This document shows positions 36,334-44,634 of a DNA stretch of 64,000 nucleotides, in pieces. This DNA is from Nocardia sp. CY41. Lineage in GTDB: Bacteria > Actinomycetota > Actinomycetes > Mycobacteriales > Mycobacteriaceae. Position 1 is the first letter of the stretch; each line of letters opens with the position of its first letter. The translations under genes were made by a program, and so were the position numbers. The notes beneath the pieces were generated by a model, which saw only the letters and a list, made by a program, of their open reading frames with translations, was not told the DNA's origin and searched no databases. Location: assembly GCF_009829325.1 (NCBI RefSeq), contig NZ_VUOS01000002.1:186001-250000 (forward strand), written 5' to 3'.

Positions 36334-36705
36334 CCGACTCCGCCCTCCGGATGGCTCGGGTGTCCGAATATCGCGCCCGACATGGCGTTGCGGATTTTCC
36401 GGAGCCGCCGCGTGAGCGATGAAGAATTATTTGCCTTATCTATCGCGCGACCTCGTCGGCTTTTTTTCGGCCATTCGGCGAGTCTATTAGCGAAGATAAC
36501 TATCGATACGAATCCGCGCTTCGACCTGGACGTTTGACTAGATTGCCAGCTCAAACCCACTATCCGCCGTGGCCTGACTCACTATCGATAATCGACTGTG
36601 GTCTGCGTCTCCATATTATCGAATTCCGTAACCGTCGCCGATGGGTCGCCGATGTCCTCTCTGTCAGCCAGTTCGACTGGATAAGTTCGAGGAAGAGGTA
36701 TTTCC
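36334..36705. other. A/T-richer intergenic region
   Basis: This 372-nt stretch after the LysR gene is visibly richer in A and T than its surroundings, with runs such as TTTTTTT. It probably holds the promoter of the small peptide gene at 36706. I see no other gene in it. Confidence 0.5.
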
Positions 36706-36825
36706 ATGATCCCCGTTATCATCGACACCGGCAGTGCCGCTCTGAACGGTCTTTTCGATACGCTCGGCGCTGCTCTGCACGGCCTTGTCGACACCCTGTG
36801 GACGGGTTCCTTCGGCGGCCGCTGA
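36706..36825 (+). CDS. Very small amphipathic peptide (39 residues)
   Basis: This short gene encodes a 39-residue peptide starting MIPVIIDTGSAALNGL and ending in Gly-Gly-Arg. It holds two similar halves, ALNGLFDTLG and ALHGLVDTLW, which would form an amphipathic helix. GAGGAAGAGG lies 7 nt before the ATG, and a strong terminator follows about 58 nt after the stop, so the unit looks complete. There is no classic signal peptide. I know no named family; a membrane-active or secreted peptide is possible. The codon bias and ribosome binding site support a real gene, but proof is lacking. Confidence 0.6.
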   Translation: MIPVIIDTGSAALNGLFDTLGAALHGLVDTLWTGSFGGR

Positions 36826-36882
36826 CCGACGTGACGGTCGAGGCACTCGACCGGGTCCCACGCCGATCCGAGGCGTGATCGA

Positions 36883-36916
36883 GCGGGCCCCCGCACCGGA
36901 TGGTGTGGGGGCCCGC
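36883..36916 (+). terminator. Terminator after the small peptide gene
   Basis: A 15-bp stem, GCGGGCCCCCGCACC paired with GGTGTGGGGGCCCGC (one G-T pair) around a GGAT loop, lies between the peptide gene and the end of the converging fusion gene. Confidence 0.85.
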
Positions 36917-36974
36917 CGCTGTGTGGGTCGGCTTCATCGCGGAAAGATCTGCGGGGCCGCCCGTGTGGGTGAGC

Positions 36975-38684
36975 TCAGTTGCGCATCCCCACGGCGGAGA
37001 GTCGGGTGAGTTCGGCCGCGAGTCGCGCGGGATGGGTCAGCTGCGGGTAGTGGCCCGCACCCTCGATCGACATCGCCTCGCGGGTGGTGGGGACGGTGAG
37101 CGGATCGGTGGAACCGGTGACGATCCGAACGGGCACCTCGAGGCGTGCGAGCAGAGTTCGCAACTCCTCGCGCCGTGCCGGGGCGCTCGCCCGGCGCAAT
37201 GCGGCGACGGTACGGGCGGCGACGCGGGGCCTGCGCAGGTTGGCCGTCGCGCTCGCGATCGCGGCGCTCTCCGGCACGCCGAGCCGACGCGCGAGGTCGC
37301 CGGCCGACGTCCGGCGCAGCGCCGCCGCGGTCAGCGGTGAGCGCAGCAGCAAGCCGGACCGTGGCTGGAGGAACGCGGGAGCCACCAGCACCACCCCGGA
37401 GATCCGCTCCGGATGCTGTGCCGCGTACCGCAGCACCGGACCGCAGCCGAGTGAGTGGCCGACCAGCACGGGGCGGGTACGGACCGAAGCGAGCAGACCC
37501 GGCAGTAGCGCATCGGCATCGCCGGGCGCCGAGCGTCCCAGACCGGGCAGGTCCACGACCAGGCTCGGCCCGTCCAGCTCCGCGCGCACGTCGTTCCACG
37601 ATTCGCCGTCGAGCGGAAGTCCGTGTAGCAGAACGTAGTCCGGGCGCAGGCGTTCGCCGTTCACCCAGACGCCGTCGGCGAAACCCGCGGTCGGATCGTC
37701 GGCCACCGCGCCGAACCGGCCGGCCACGAGATGGTCGGCCCATGCGAGCAGCGTCGCCTCGGTCGGCGGCATGGTGAGCCCGGCGCGGCGGGCCACGTCC
37801 TGCGCCGCCGATGTGTCGTAACGGTCGTCGGCGATGAACGTCAGCGTCTCCGGATCGGCGCCGGTCAGCGCGCGAGGGAGCTTGGAGATGACCCCGACCG
37901 GAATGGAGAACCGCGGCGCGGGGACCCCGAGGTGCCCGGCCAGCAGCCGGATCAGCTTCGGCAACACCGGAGTGCGCTCGTCGAGCACCGTGTAGGAGCG
38001 GCCCGCGGTGTCGGGCAGCGTGGGCAGGCTGATCAGGAAATCGGTGAAGTAGTCCAGGTCGACGATCGGCACGAAGGTCTCGGGTCCGCCGGGGAGGGCC
38101 GGTAGCCGCCCGTTCCACAGGTCCTCGACGACGGTGGCCAGTCCGATGTACTGGCCGGGGCCGATCACGCTGCTCGGGTTCGCGACGGTCAGCGCGACGC
38201 CGAGTTCCGCGGCCCGCTTGCGCAGCAGCGGATCCGATTCGAACTTCGACGCGCCGTACGCGCCGTTCTCGTAGTGCTGTTCCTCCGACTCCTCCACGGT
38301 GATCCGATAACCCGTGATGTGCACGACCCGGCGCAGTTCGGGAAGGGCGGCGGACCAGTCGAGCACGCGCAGCGCACCGGTGACGTTGACCGCGTACGCG
38401 TCGTCGGCCGCGAGCCCGAACGAAAAGCGAGCCGCGCAGTTGTACACGTCGCGGATGCCCGAGCCGTCGAACCCGGCGGGCAAGCCCAGATCGGGGGCGG
38501 TGACGTCACACGTGACGATTTCCAACCCGCTCGCGTCCACCCCCCGCCGTCGCAGCCAGCTGGTGAGCCGCTCCTCGCTGCCCGGCCGCAAGGCGGCGGC
38601 GACGGAATGCCCCTGCTCGAGTAAGCGGACGACCGCGTTGCGGCCGAGGAACCCCGCGGCTCCGAAGACGATGCTGTCGGACAT
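36975..38684 (-). CDS. NAD-dependent epimerase/SDR fused to an alpha/beta hydrolase
   Basis: The 569-residue protein joins two domains. Residues 1-335 are an extended SDR/epimerase: the nucleotide-binding GAAGFLGRNAV starts at residue 8, and Tyr-x3-Lys occurs in GAYGASK. Residues 345-569 are an alpha/beta hydrolase, with LLHGLPLDGESWNDV, the nucleophile elbow GHSLGCG and a C-terminal GAGHYPQLTHP containing the catalytic His. It may act on a steroid or lipid-type alcohol or ester, but the substrate is unknown. A TAGACCGGTCTA palindrome lies just before it, shared with the divergently regulated TetR gene, so the regulator probably represses it. Confidence 0.85.
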   Translation of the reverse strand: MSDSIVFGAAGFLGRNAVVRLLEQGHSVAAALRPGSEERLTSWLRRRGVDASGLEIVTCDVTAPDLGLPAGFDGSGIRDVYNCAARFSFGLAADDAYAVNVTGALRVLDWSAALPELRRVVHITGYRITVEESEEQHYENGAYGASKFESDPLLRKRAAELGVALTVANPSSVIGPGQYIGLATVVEDLWNGRLPALPGGPETFVPIVDLDYFTDFLISLPTLPDTAGRSYTVLDERTPVLPKLIRLLAGHLGVPAPRFSIPVGVISKLPRALTGADPETLTFIADDRYDTSAAQDVARRAGLTMPPTEATLLAWADHLVAGRFGAVADDPTAGFADGVWVNGERLRPDYVLLHGLPLDGESWNDVRAELDGPSLVVDLPGLGRSAPGDADALLPGLLASVRTRPVLVGHSLGCGPVLRYAAQHPERISGVVLVAPAFLQPRSGLLLRSPLTAAALRRTSAGDLARRLGVPESAAIASATANLRRPRVAARTVAALRRASAPARREELRTLLARLEVPVRIVTGSTDPLTVPTTREAMSIEGAGHYPQLTHPARLAAELTRLSAVGMRN

Positions 38685-38697
38685 GACTACTCCTTTT

Positions 38698-38709
38698 TAG
38701 ACCGGTCTA
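38698..38709. promoter_or_regulatory. TetR operator upstream of the fusion gene
   Basis: TAGACCGGTCTA is a perfect 12-bp palindrome followed by CATATTTT, located 14 nt before the fusion gene. The same sequence with one mismatch recurs upstream of the TetR gene at 39318-39329. Confidence 0.82.
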
Positions 38710-38752
38710 CATATTTTGATGACATGCGAGAACGCCGGCGCGGCATCCGCGC

Positions 38753-39307
38753 TCAGAGCAGGGAGTGCAGAGCCCGTTCGACGCGTTCCAAGGGTTCGCG
38801 ACTGCGTTGCGCCCGTGCCAGCAGCAGCGCGCCCTCGACCATCGCCAGCATCGCGGCGGCCAAGTCCTCCGCGTCCTGACGGCCGTCGGCGCGCAGTCGC
38901 AGTCGCAGCGCCTGTTCCCAAGCGGCGTACGCGGCGGCGCATTCGGCCTGGATCGGATCGTTCGCGGCAGCGACATCCAAGGCCACCGTGGCGACCGGGC
39001 AGCCCTGTTGCCAGCCCGACGCTTCCAGCCGATCGCCGAACGCGCGCAGCAGCCTGCTCGCGGCCCCCGCGGCGTCGCCGGGCTCGATCGCGTCGATCAG
39101 CGCCGCGATCTCCTTGCCCGCTCGAGCGATCGCCGCGGCGACCAACTCGTCCTTGCCGCCGGGGAAGTGGAAGTACAAAGACCCGCGCGGCGCTCCGCTG
39201 GCCGCCAGGATCTGGTTGAGCCCGGCGCCGTAGTAGCCGTGCCGCTCGACCAGGGTGCGCGCGGCGTCGACGAGTTTGCCGCGAGTCTCAGTGCCTTTGA
39301 CGCCCAT
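38753..39307 (-). CDS. TetR/AcrR-family transcriptional regulator
   Basis: The 184-residue regulator begins MGVKGTETRGKLVDAARTLVERHGYYGAGLNQILAASGAPRGSLYFHFPGG, the TetR helix-turn-helix. The rest is the helical ligand-binding domain (CPVATVALDVAAANDPIQAECA). It lies upstream of the SDR-hydrolase fusion on the same strand with a gap of about 68 nt. Two near-identical palindromes (38698 and 39318) flank its gene, so it probably regulates itself and the fusion gene. The inducer is unknown. Confidence 0.92.
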   Translation of the reverse strand: MGVKGTETRGKLVDAARTLVERHGYYGAGLNQILAASGAPRGSLYFHFPGGKDELVAAAIARAGKEIAALIDAIEPGDAAGAASRLLRAFGDRLEASGWQQGCPVATVALDVAAANDPIQAECAAAYAAWEQALRLRLRADGRQDAEDLAAAMLAMVEGALLLARAQRSREPLERVERALHSLL

Positions 39308-39317
39308 GCCCTGACTG

Positions 39318-39329
39318 TAGACCGGTCTT
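39318..39329. promoter_or_regulatory. TetR operator upstream of the regulator gene
   Basis: TAGACCGGTCTT followed by CATATTTTT is a near copy of the site at 38698-38709. It lies 11 nt before the regulator start. Confidence 0.8.
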
Positions 39330-39451
39330 CATATTTTTGCCAGAGCCGCGACTGACGACGGCCGCCTACCAGGTGGTAGCCCGGCCGGAAATCGCGCGCA
39401 CTAAGCTGGTCGGCGGTAATTGCCGCCCCCCATTCCCCAGGAGTACTCCAC

Positions 39452-41050
39452 GTGAGCCAAGCAGGCCGTCCTGTAGTTCTGATCGCCGACAAGCTCGCCC
39501 AGTCGACCGTCGACGCGCTCGGTGACGGTGTCGAGGTCCGGTGGGTCGACGGACCGGACCGCCCGGCCCTGCTGGCCGCGGTGCCCGAGGCCGACGCGTT
39601 GCTGGTGCGGTCGGCGACCACGGTCGACGCCGAGGTCCTGGAAGCCGGGAAGAACCTGAAGATCGTCGCCCGCGCCGGCGTCGGCCTGGACAACGTCGAC
39701 GTGCCCGCCGCCACCGAGCGCGGCGTCATGGTCGTGAACGCGCCCACCTCGAATATCCACACCGCCGCCGAGCACGCGGTCACCCTGCTGCTGTCGGCCG
39801 CCCGCCAGATCCCCGCCGCGGACGCCACCCTGCGCGAGCGCACCTGGCAGCGCAGCAAGTTCAACGGTGTCGAGATCTTCGACAAGACCGTCGGCGTCAT
39901 CGGTCTCGGCCGCATCGGCCAGCTGTTCGCCGCGCGCCTGGCCGCCTTCGAGACCAAGATCGTCGCCTACGACCCCTACGTGTCGCCCGCGCGCGCCGCG
40001 CAGCTGGGCATCGAGCTGCTGACCCTCGACGAGCTGCTCGAGCGCGCCGACCTGATCTCGATCCACCTGCCGAAGACCCCGGAGACCAAGGGCCTCATCG
40101 GCAAGGAGGCCATCGCCAAGACCAAGCCGGGCGTGATCATCGTCAACGCCGCCCGCGGTGGCCTGGTCGACGAGGCCGCCCTCGCGGATGCGATCAAGTC
40201 CGGCCACGTGCGCGCCGCGGGCCTGGACGTGTTCGAGACCGAGCCGTGCACCGACAGCCCGCTGTTCGACCTGCCGCAGGTCGTCGTCACCCCGCACCTG
40301 GGCGCGTCCACCTCCGAGGCCCAGGACCGCGCGGGCACCGACGTCGCCAAGTCGGTGCTGCTGGCCCTGGCCGGTGAATTCGTGCCCGGCGCGGTGAACG
40401 TCACCGGTGGCGCCGTCGGCGAAGAGGTCGCCCCCTGGCTGGACATCGTCCGCAAGCAGGGCGCCCTGCTCGGCGCGCTGTCCAACGAGCTGCCGGTCAG
40501 CGTCGAGGTCCAGGTGCGCGGCGAGCTGGCCGCGCAGGAGGTCGCCGTGCTGGAGCTGTCCGCGCTGCGTGGCATCTTCTCCGCGCTGGTCGAGGACCAG
40601 GTCACCTTCGTCAACGCGCCCGCCCTGGCCAAGGACCGCGGCATCACCGCCGAGGTCACCACGGCCTCGGAGAGCCCGAGCCACCGCAGCGTCGTCGACC
40701 TGCGCGCCGTGTTCGGCGACGGCAGCACCCTGAACGTCGCGGGCACGCTGACCGAGCCGCAGTTGGTGGAGAAGATCGTCAACATCAACGGCCGCAACTA
40801 CGACATGCGCGCCGAGGGCCTGAACCTGGCCATCCTGAACTACGAGGACCGTCCGGGCGCGCTGGGCAAGATCGGCACCAAGCTCGGCGAGGCCGAGGTC
40901 GACATCCTGGCCGCGCAGCTGACCCAGGACGTCGACAAGGAAGGCGCCACGGTCGTGCTGCGGGTCGCCCGCGAGGTGCCCGCCGAGGTGCAGGCCGCGA
41001 TCGCCGAGTCCGTCGGCGCGGCCAAGGTCGTGCAGGTCGACCTGTCCTGA
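39452..41050 (+). CDS. serA: D-3-phosphoglycerate dehydrogenase
   Basis: The 532-residue protein is the long actinobacterial type of SerA, which oxidises 3-phosphoglycerate to 3-phosphohydroxypyruvate, the first step of serine synthesis. It has the NAD-binding GVIGLGRIGQLFAARL (about 150-165), the catalytic RGGLVDEAAL and HLGASTSEAQ segments, an intervening ASB domain and a C-terminal ACT domain (LAILNYEDRPGALGKIG) that binds serine for feedback control. GTG is preceded by AGGAG. A strong hairpin follows. Confidence 0.97.
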   Translation: MSQAGRPVVLIADKLAQSTVDALGDGVEVRWVDGPDRPALLAAVPEADALLVRSATTVDAEVLEAGKNLKIVARAGVGLDNVDVPAATERGVMVVNAPTSNIHTAAEHAVTLLLSAARQIPAADATLRERTWQRSKFNGVEIFDKTVGVIGLGRIGQLFAARLAAFETKIVAYDPYVSPARAAQLGIELLTLDELLERADLISIHLPKTPETKGLIGKEAIAKTKPGVIIVNAARGGLVDEAALADAIKSGHVRAAGLDVFETEPCTDSPLFDLPQVVVTPHLGASTSEAQDRAGTDVAKSVLLALAGEFVPGAVNVTGGAVGEEVAPWLDIVRKQGALLGALSNELPVSVEVQVRGELAAQEVAVLELSALRGIFSALVEDQVTFVNAPALAKDRGITAEVTTASESPSHRSVVDLRAVFGDGSTLNVAGTLTEPQLVEKIVNINGRNYDMRAEGLNLAILNYEDRPGALGKIGTKLGEAEVDILAAQLTQDVDKEGATVVLRVAREVPAEVQAAIAESVGAAKVVQVDLS

Positions 41051-41087
41051 TCCGCTCGGGGCGCACCGCCCCGGCGAATGCTGAATC

Positions 41088-41119
41088 GGCGCCGCGCACG
41101 AAGCATCGTGCGCGGCGCC
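41088..41119 (+). terminator. Terminator of serA
   Basis: A perfect 14-bp stem, GGCGCCGCGCACGA and its complement around an AGCA loop, with no T-tract, lies 37 nt after the serA stop. Confidence 0.82.
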
Positions 41120-41326
41120 GGCTTCTGCGTCCGCGCGCAACCGGCGTGCGGACCGGCGCGAGTGGCGCGGTGCCGCGCCGCGCGCCCGGTGCTCGGCGAT
41201 CCGGCCGCGCCGAGTACCGTGGCGGTGCTGCGGTCACCCGGCCGGAATATCGTGCGCACCCCGGCGGTCGCGTGTGGGCCGCGGTTGTGGCGGCCGCGAC
41301 CGGCAGAATCGAACGGAGCATTTCTC

Positions 41327-42334
41327 ATGAAACTTGCTGTCATCCCGGGCGACGGGATCGGGCCCGAGGTCATCGCCGAGGCGCTCAAGGTGCTCGACGT
41401 GGTCGTGCCCGGCGTCGAGAAGACCGAGTACGACCTCGGTGCGCGCCGCTACCACGCGACCGGCGAGATCCTGCCGGACTCGGTGCTGCCCGAGCTGCAG
41501 CAGCACGACGCGATCCTGCTCGGCGCGATCGGCGACCCGTCGGTGCCCAGCGGCGTGCTCGAACGCGGCCTGTTGCTGCGCACCCGGTTCGCGCTGGACC
41601 ACCACGTGAACCTGCGGCCGTCCAAGTTGTTCCCCGGCGTGACCAGCCCGCTGGCGGACAACCCCGACATCGACTTCGTCGTCGTGCGCGAGGGCACCGA
41701 GGGCCCGTATACCGGCACCGGCGGTGCGATCCGCGTCGGCACCCCGCACGAGGTGGCCACCGAGGTCAGCACCAATACCCGCTTCGGCATCGAGCGTGTG
41801 GTGCGCTATGCCTTCGCCAAGGCGCAGGCCCGCCGCAAGCACTTGACGTTGGTGCACAAGAACAACGTGCTCACCTTCGCCGGCTCGCTCTGGCAGCGCA
41901 CGGTGGACGCGGTCGCGGCCGAGTTCCCCGAGGTCAGCACGGCTTACCAGCACATCGATGCCGCCACCATCCACATGGTCAACGACCCCGGCCGGTTCGA
42001 CGTGATCGTCACCGACAACCTCTTCGGCGACATCATCACCGACCTCGCCGCCGCCGTGAGCGGTGGCATCGGCTTGGCCGCCAGCGGCAACATCGACGCG
42101 TCCGGGACGAACCCCAGCATGTTCGAGCCGGTGCACGGCAGCGCCCCGGACATCGCCGGCCAGTCCAAGGCCGACCCCACCGCGGCGATCCTCTCGGTCT
42201 CCCTGCTGCTCAATCATCTGGGCGACAGCGAGGCGGCCGCGCGCATCGAGTCGGCGGTCGCCAAGGACCTCGAGTCGCGCTCCGGCGCCGCGTCGACCGT
42301 GGAAATCGGCGACCGCATCGCCGCCACGGTCTGA
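41327..42334 (+). CDS. leuB: 3-isopropylmalate dehydrogenase
   Basis: The 335-residue NAD-dependent decarboxylating dehydrogenase starts [20 protein letters not shown]. It has the family motifs [12 protein letters not shown] (catalytic Lys), [24 protein letters not shown] (metal-binding Asp residues) and [13 protein letters not shown] near the C-terminus. LeuB makes 2-oxoisocaproate in leucine synthesis. CGGAG precedes the ATG. A terminator follows after 12 nt. Confidence 0.97.
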   Translation: MKLAVIPGDGIGPEVIAEALKVLDVVVPGVEKTEYDLGARRYHATGEILPDSVLPELQQHDAILLGAIGDPSVPSGVLERGLLLRTRFALDHHVNLRPSKLFPGVTSPLADNPDIDFVVVREGTEGPYTGTGGAIRVGTPHEVATEVSTNTRFGIERVVRYAFAKAQARRKHLTLVHKNNVLTFAGSLWQRTVDAVAAEFPEVSTAYQHIDAATIHMVNDPGRFDVIVTDNLFGDIITDLAAAVSGGIGLAASGNIDASGTNPSMFEPVHGSAPDIAGQSKADPTAAILSVSLLLNHLGDSEAAARIESAVAKDLESRSGAASTVEIGDRIAATV

Positions 42335-42346
42335 CCCTTCCCCGCA

Positions 42347-42377
42347 AAGGTCCCGTTCCCCCGAGGAACGGGACCTT
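42347..42377 (+). terminator. Terminator of leuB
   Basis: A perfect 13-bp stem, AAGGTCCCGTTCC/GGAACGGGACCTT, with a 5-nt loop follows leuB. It may serve both strands. Confidence 0.85.
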
Positions 42378-42462
42378 CCTGCACACAGCCTCTGCACGGA
42401 TCCCGCGCCCGACCGCTGTCTCGCGTATCAGCGCCGTCTGCGTAGGACTTCGGGGCGCGGGT

Positions 42463-43644
42463 CTAGTCGGCGTCGCGGGGGACGAGGGGGATTGCCGCGA
42501 CAGCCGTGACGGCGGCCAGAAGGAACGCGGCGGGGAAGCCGCTCGCGGTGATCAGCGCGCCGAACACCGGCGGGACGGCGGCCATGGCCAGATTCTGACC
42601 GGTGTTCTGGACGCCGAGGCCCCGGCCGCTCCAGTAAGGGCCGGCGATTTCGGCGACCGCGGTGAAGGCCAAACCATTGTCGGAGACGGTGATCACGGAC
42701 GCGGCGATCAGCAGCGGGATGGCGGCCCACCACCAGTGCGTCCACGCGGTCAGCGCCAGCCCCGCCATCGAGAGCACGGCGGCGACGGCGACCGTGCGCA
42801 GCGGTCCCATCCGGCTGCCCACGCGATCCGACCACGCGCCCGCGCCGATCCGGCCCAGCGCGCCGAGGATCTGTGTGACGGTCACCAGCGCCCCCGCGGC
42901 GGCCAGCGACCAGCCGATGTCGCGATGCAGCCACAGCAGCGCGAAGGTCCACACCGTGCCCTGCGGAACGACCAGCAGCACCGAGACCAGATGGATGCGC
43001 CACAGTGTCGCGTCGTCGCGATAGGGATTGGCCCGCAAGGCGGGATCGGCGTCCGACCGGGCGGGGCGCGGCGGGTCGACGATGCCGGCCAGACAGCCCA
43101 CGGCCGCCACGCCGGCCATCAGCGCGGGAACCAGAATCGCCGCAGGCACCCCGTGTGCGGCGGCGACGGCCGGAATCGCCAGCGCGCCGACGCCAACGCC
43201 CAGCGGCTGCGCGGTCTGCCGGATGCCCATCGCCAGCCCGCGCCGATGCGGCGGGAACCAGCCGACGATCACGCGGCCGCTCGCGCCGTTCGTGCTGGCC
43301 GCCCCGACGCCGCCGAGGAACAGCAGCGCGCCCAGGGCGAGGTCACTCGTCGTGGCCGCCGCGGCGCAGCCGGCCGCCAGCATCAGCAGCGGGCCGCCGA
43401 CCAGCACCTTGCGTTCGCCGATCCGGTCGACCAGATAACCCCACGCGATCAGGGTGCACACCAGGCCGACGGTGGGCATGGCCACCAGCAGGCCGGCCGT
43501 CGCCAGCGCCATGCCGCGATCGGTCAGCGCGGGCAGCAGGAACGGGACGCCGTGGATGAAGACCGCGCTGGAAGCCTGGGCGAACACACCGAGACCGAGC
43601 ATGGACCAGCGCCGAACCTCGTCGATCTGCGTCACGGTCGCCAT
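42463..43644 (-). CDS. MFS transporter
   Basis: The 393-residue protein has 12 hydrophobic segments and the typical MFS loop GYLVDRIGERKVLVGG after helix 2. It starts with MATVTQIDEVRRWSMLGLGVFAQASSAVFIHG. It belongs to the monocarboxylate/OFA-like group by general look; the substrate is unknown. It ends near the leuB terminator and is divergent from the fumarylacetoacetate hydrolase-family gene. A palindrome, TGGGAA-AGAG-TTCCCA (43671-43686), lies before its start and may be an operator. Confidence 0.88.
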   Translation of the reverse strand: MATVTQIDEVRRWSMLGLGVFAQASSAVFIHGVPFLLPALTDRGMALATAGLLVAMPTVGLVCTLIAWGYLVDRIGERKVLVGGPLLMLAAGCAAAATTSDLALGALLFLGGVGAASTNGASGRVIVGWFPPHRRGLAMGIRQTAQPLGVGVGALAIPAVAAAHGVPAAILVPALMAGVAAVGCLAGIVDPPRPARSDADPALRANPYRDDATLWRIHLVSVLLVVPQGTVWTFALLWLHRDIGWSLAAAGALVTVTQILGALGRIGAGAWSDRVGSRMGPLRTVAVAAVLSMAGLALTAWTHWWWAAIPLLIAASVITVSDNGLAFTAVAEIAGPYWSGRGLGVQNTGQNLAMAAVPPVFGALITASGFPAAFLLAAVTAVAAIPLVPRDAD

Positions 43645-43670
43645 CGGCTACTCCTCGTGATCTCATATTT

Positions 43671-43686
43671 TGGGAAAGAGTTCCCA
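43671..43686. promoter_or_regulatory. Inverted repeat before the MFS gene
   Basis: TGGGAA-AGAG-TTCCCA is a short inverted repeat 27 nt upstream of the MFS start codon. It could be a regulator binding site. No regulator gene is next to it. Confidence 0.45.
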
Positions 43687-43847
43687 CTTTGTGAACTATC
43701 CTGCTCACCGTACACCCGCGTGGCCCCGCCGTTCGACGGCTGCGGCTGTCGAACTCCTCACAGCCCGGCGGGAGCCACGGCGTGCCGGTTCGGACCACTC
43801 GGTCGGGCGCGTTCGGGCAGGTGACGGCGGGTCGATAGACTCCGGGC

Positions 43848-44621
43848 ATGCGTCTAGGTCGAGTTGCCAGTCCCGATGGGGTCGCCTTCGTCAGCATCGA
43901 AGGCGACGGAAGCGACAGCGTGGCCAAGGAGATCGCGGAACATCCGTTCGGCACACCGACGTTCACCGGACAGAGCTGGCCGCTGGCCGACGTGCGGCTG
44001 CTCGCGCCGATCCTGGCCAGCAAGGTGGTCTGCGTCGGCAAGAACTACGCCGCCCATGCCGCCGAGATGGGCGGTCCCGCCCCTGCCGACCCGGTGATCT
44101 TCCTGAAACCGAACACCGCGATCGTGGGGCCGAATGCCCCGATCATCCTGCCGCCCAGTTCGTCTCAGGTCGACTACGAAGGGGAGCTGGCGATCGTCAT
44201 CGGCCGCCCCTGCAAGGACGTGCCCGCCGCCCGCGCGCTGGACGTGGTGCTGGGATACACCGCCGCCAACGACGTGACCGCCCGTGACCAGCAGCGCCAC
44301 GACGGTCAGTGGACCAGGGGCAAGGGCTACGACACGTTCTGCCCGCTGGGTCCGTGGATCGAAACGTCCCTGGACCCTTCGGATCTGGAGGTCGTCACCG
44401 AGCTCGACGGCGAAGTTCGCCAGCGCAGCCGCACTTCGCTTCTCCTGCACGACATTCCGAAGCTCATCGAGTGGATCACCACCGTGATGACGCTGCTGCC
44501 CGGCGATGTCATCCTCACCGGCACCCCTGAGGGTGTCGGCCCGATGCGCGAGGGCCAGCAGGTCTCGGTGACCGTCGAGGGCATCGGCACCCTTACCAAT
44601 CCCGTTGCCGCCAAACGCTGA
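43848..44621 (+). CDS. Fumarylacetoacetate hydrolase-family protein
   Basis: The 257-residue protein has the FAH fold, with [40 protein letters not shown] (metal-binding Glu residues) and [18 protein letters not shown]. Members cleave or decarboxylate oxo-acids and related compounds. It is 13 nt before gltX on the same strand, as in many actinobacteria, so it is co-transcribed with it. The physiological substrate is unknown. Confidence 0.92.
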   Translation: MRLGRVASPDGVAFVSIEGDGSDSVAKEIAEHPFGTPTFTGQSWPLADVRLLAPILASKVVCVGKNYAAHAAEMGGPAPADPVIFLKPNTAIVGPNAPIILPPSSSQVDYEGELAIVIGRPCKDVPAARALDVVLGYTAANDVTARDQQRHDGQWTRGKGYDTFCPLGPWIETSLDPSDLEVVTELDGEVRQRSRTSLLLHDIPKLIEWITTVMTLLPGDVILTGTPEGVGPMREGQQVSVTVEGIGTLTNPVAAKR

Positions 44622-44634
44622 TCGAAAGAGAGCC

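Noticed and set aside
39401..41140. Long minus-strand frame over serA
   Set aside because: Composition bias of the serA codons makes the opposite strand open. The translation is Gly/Asp/Gln-rich with no domain.
41146..43824. Very long plus-strand frame across leuB and the minus-strand MFS gene
   Set aside because: It is a shadow of two well-supported genes. The translated product is Arg/Gly/His-rich and spans a strong terminator.
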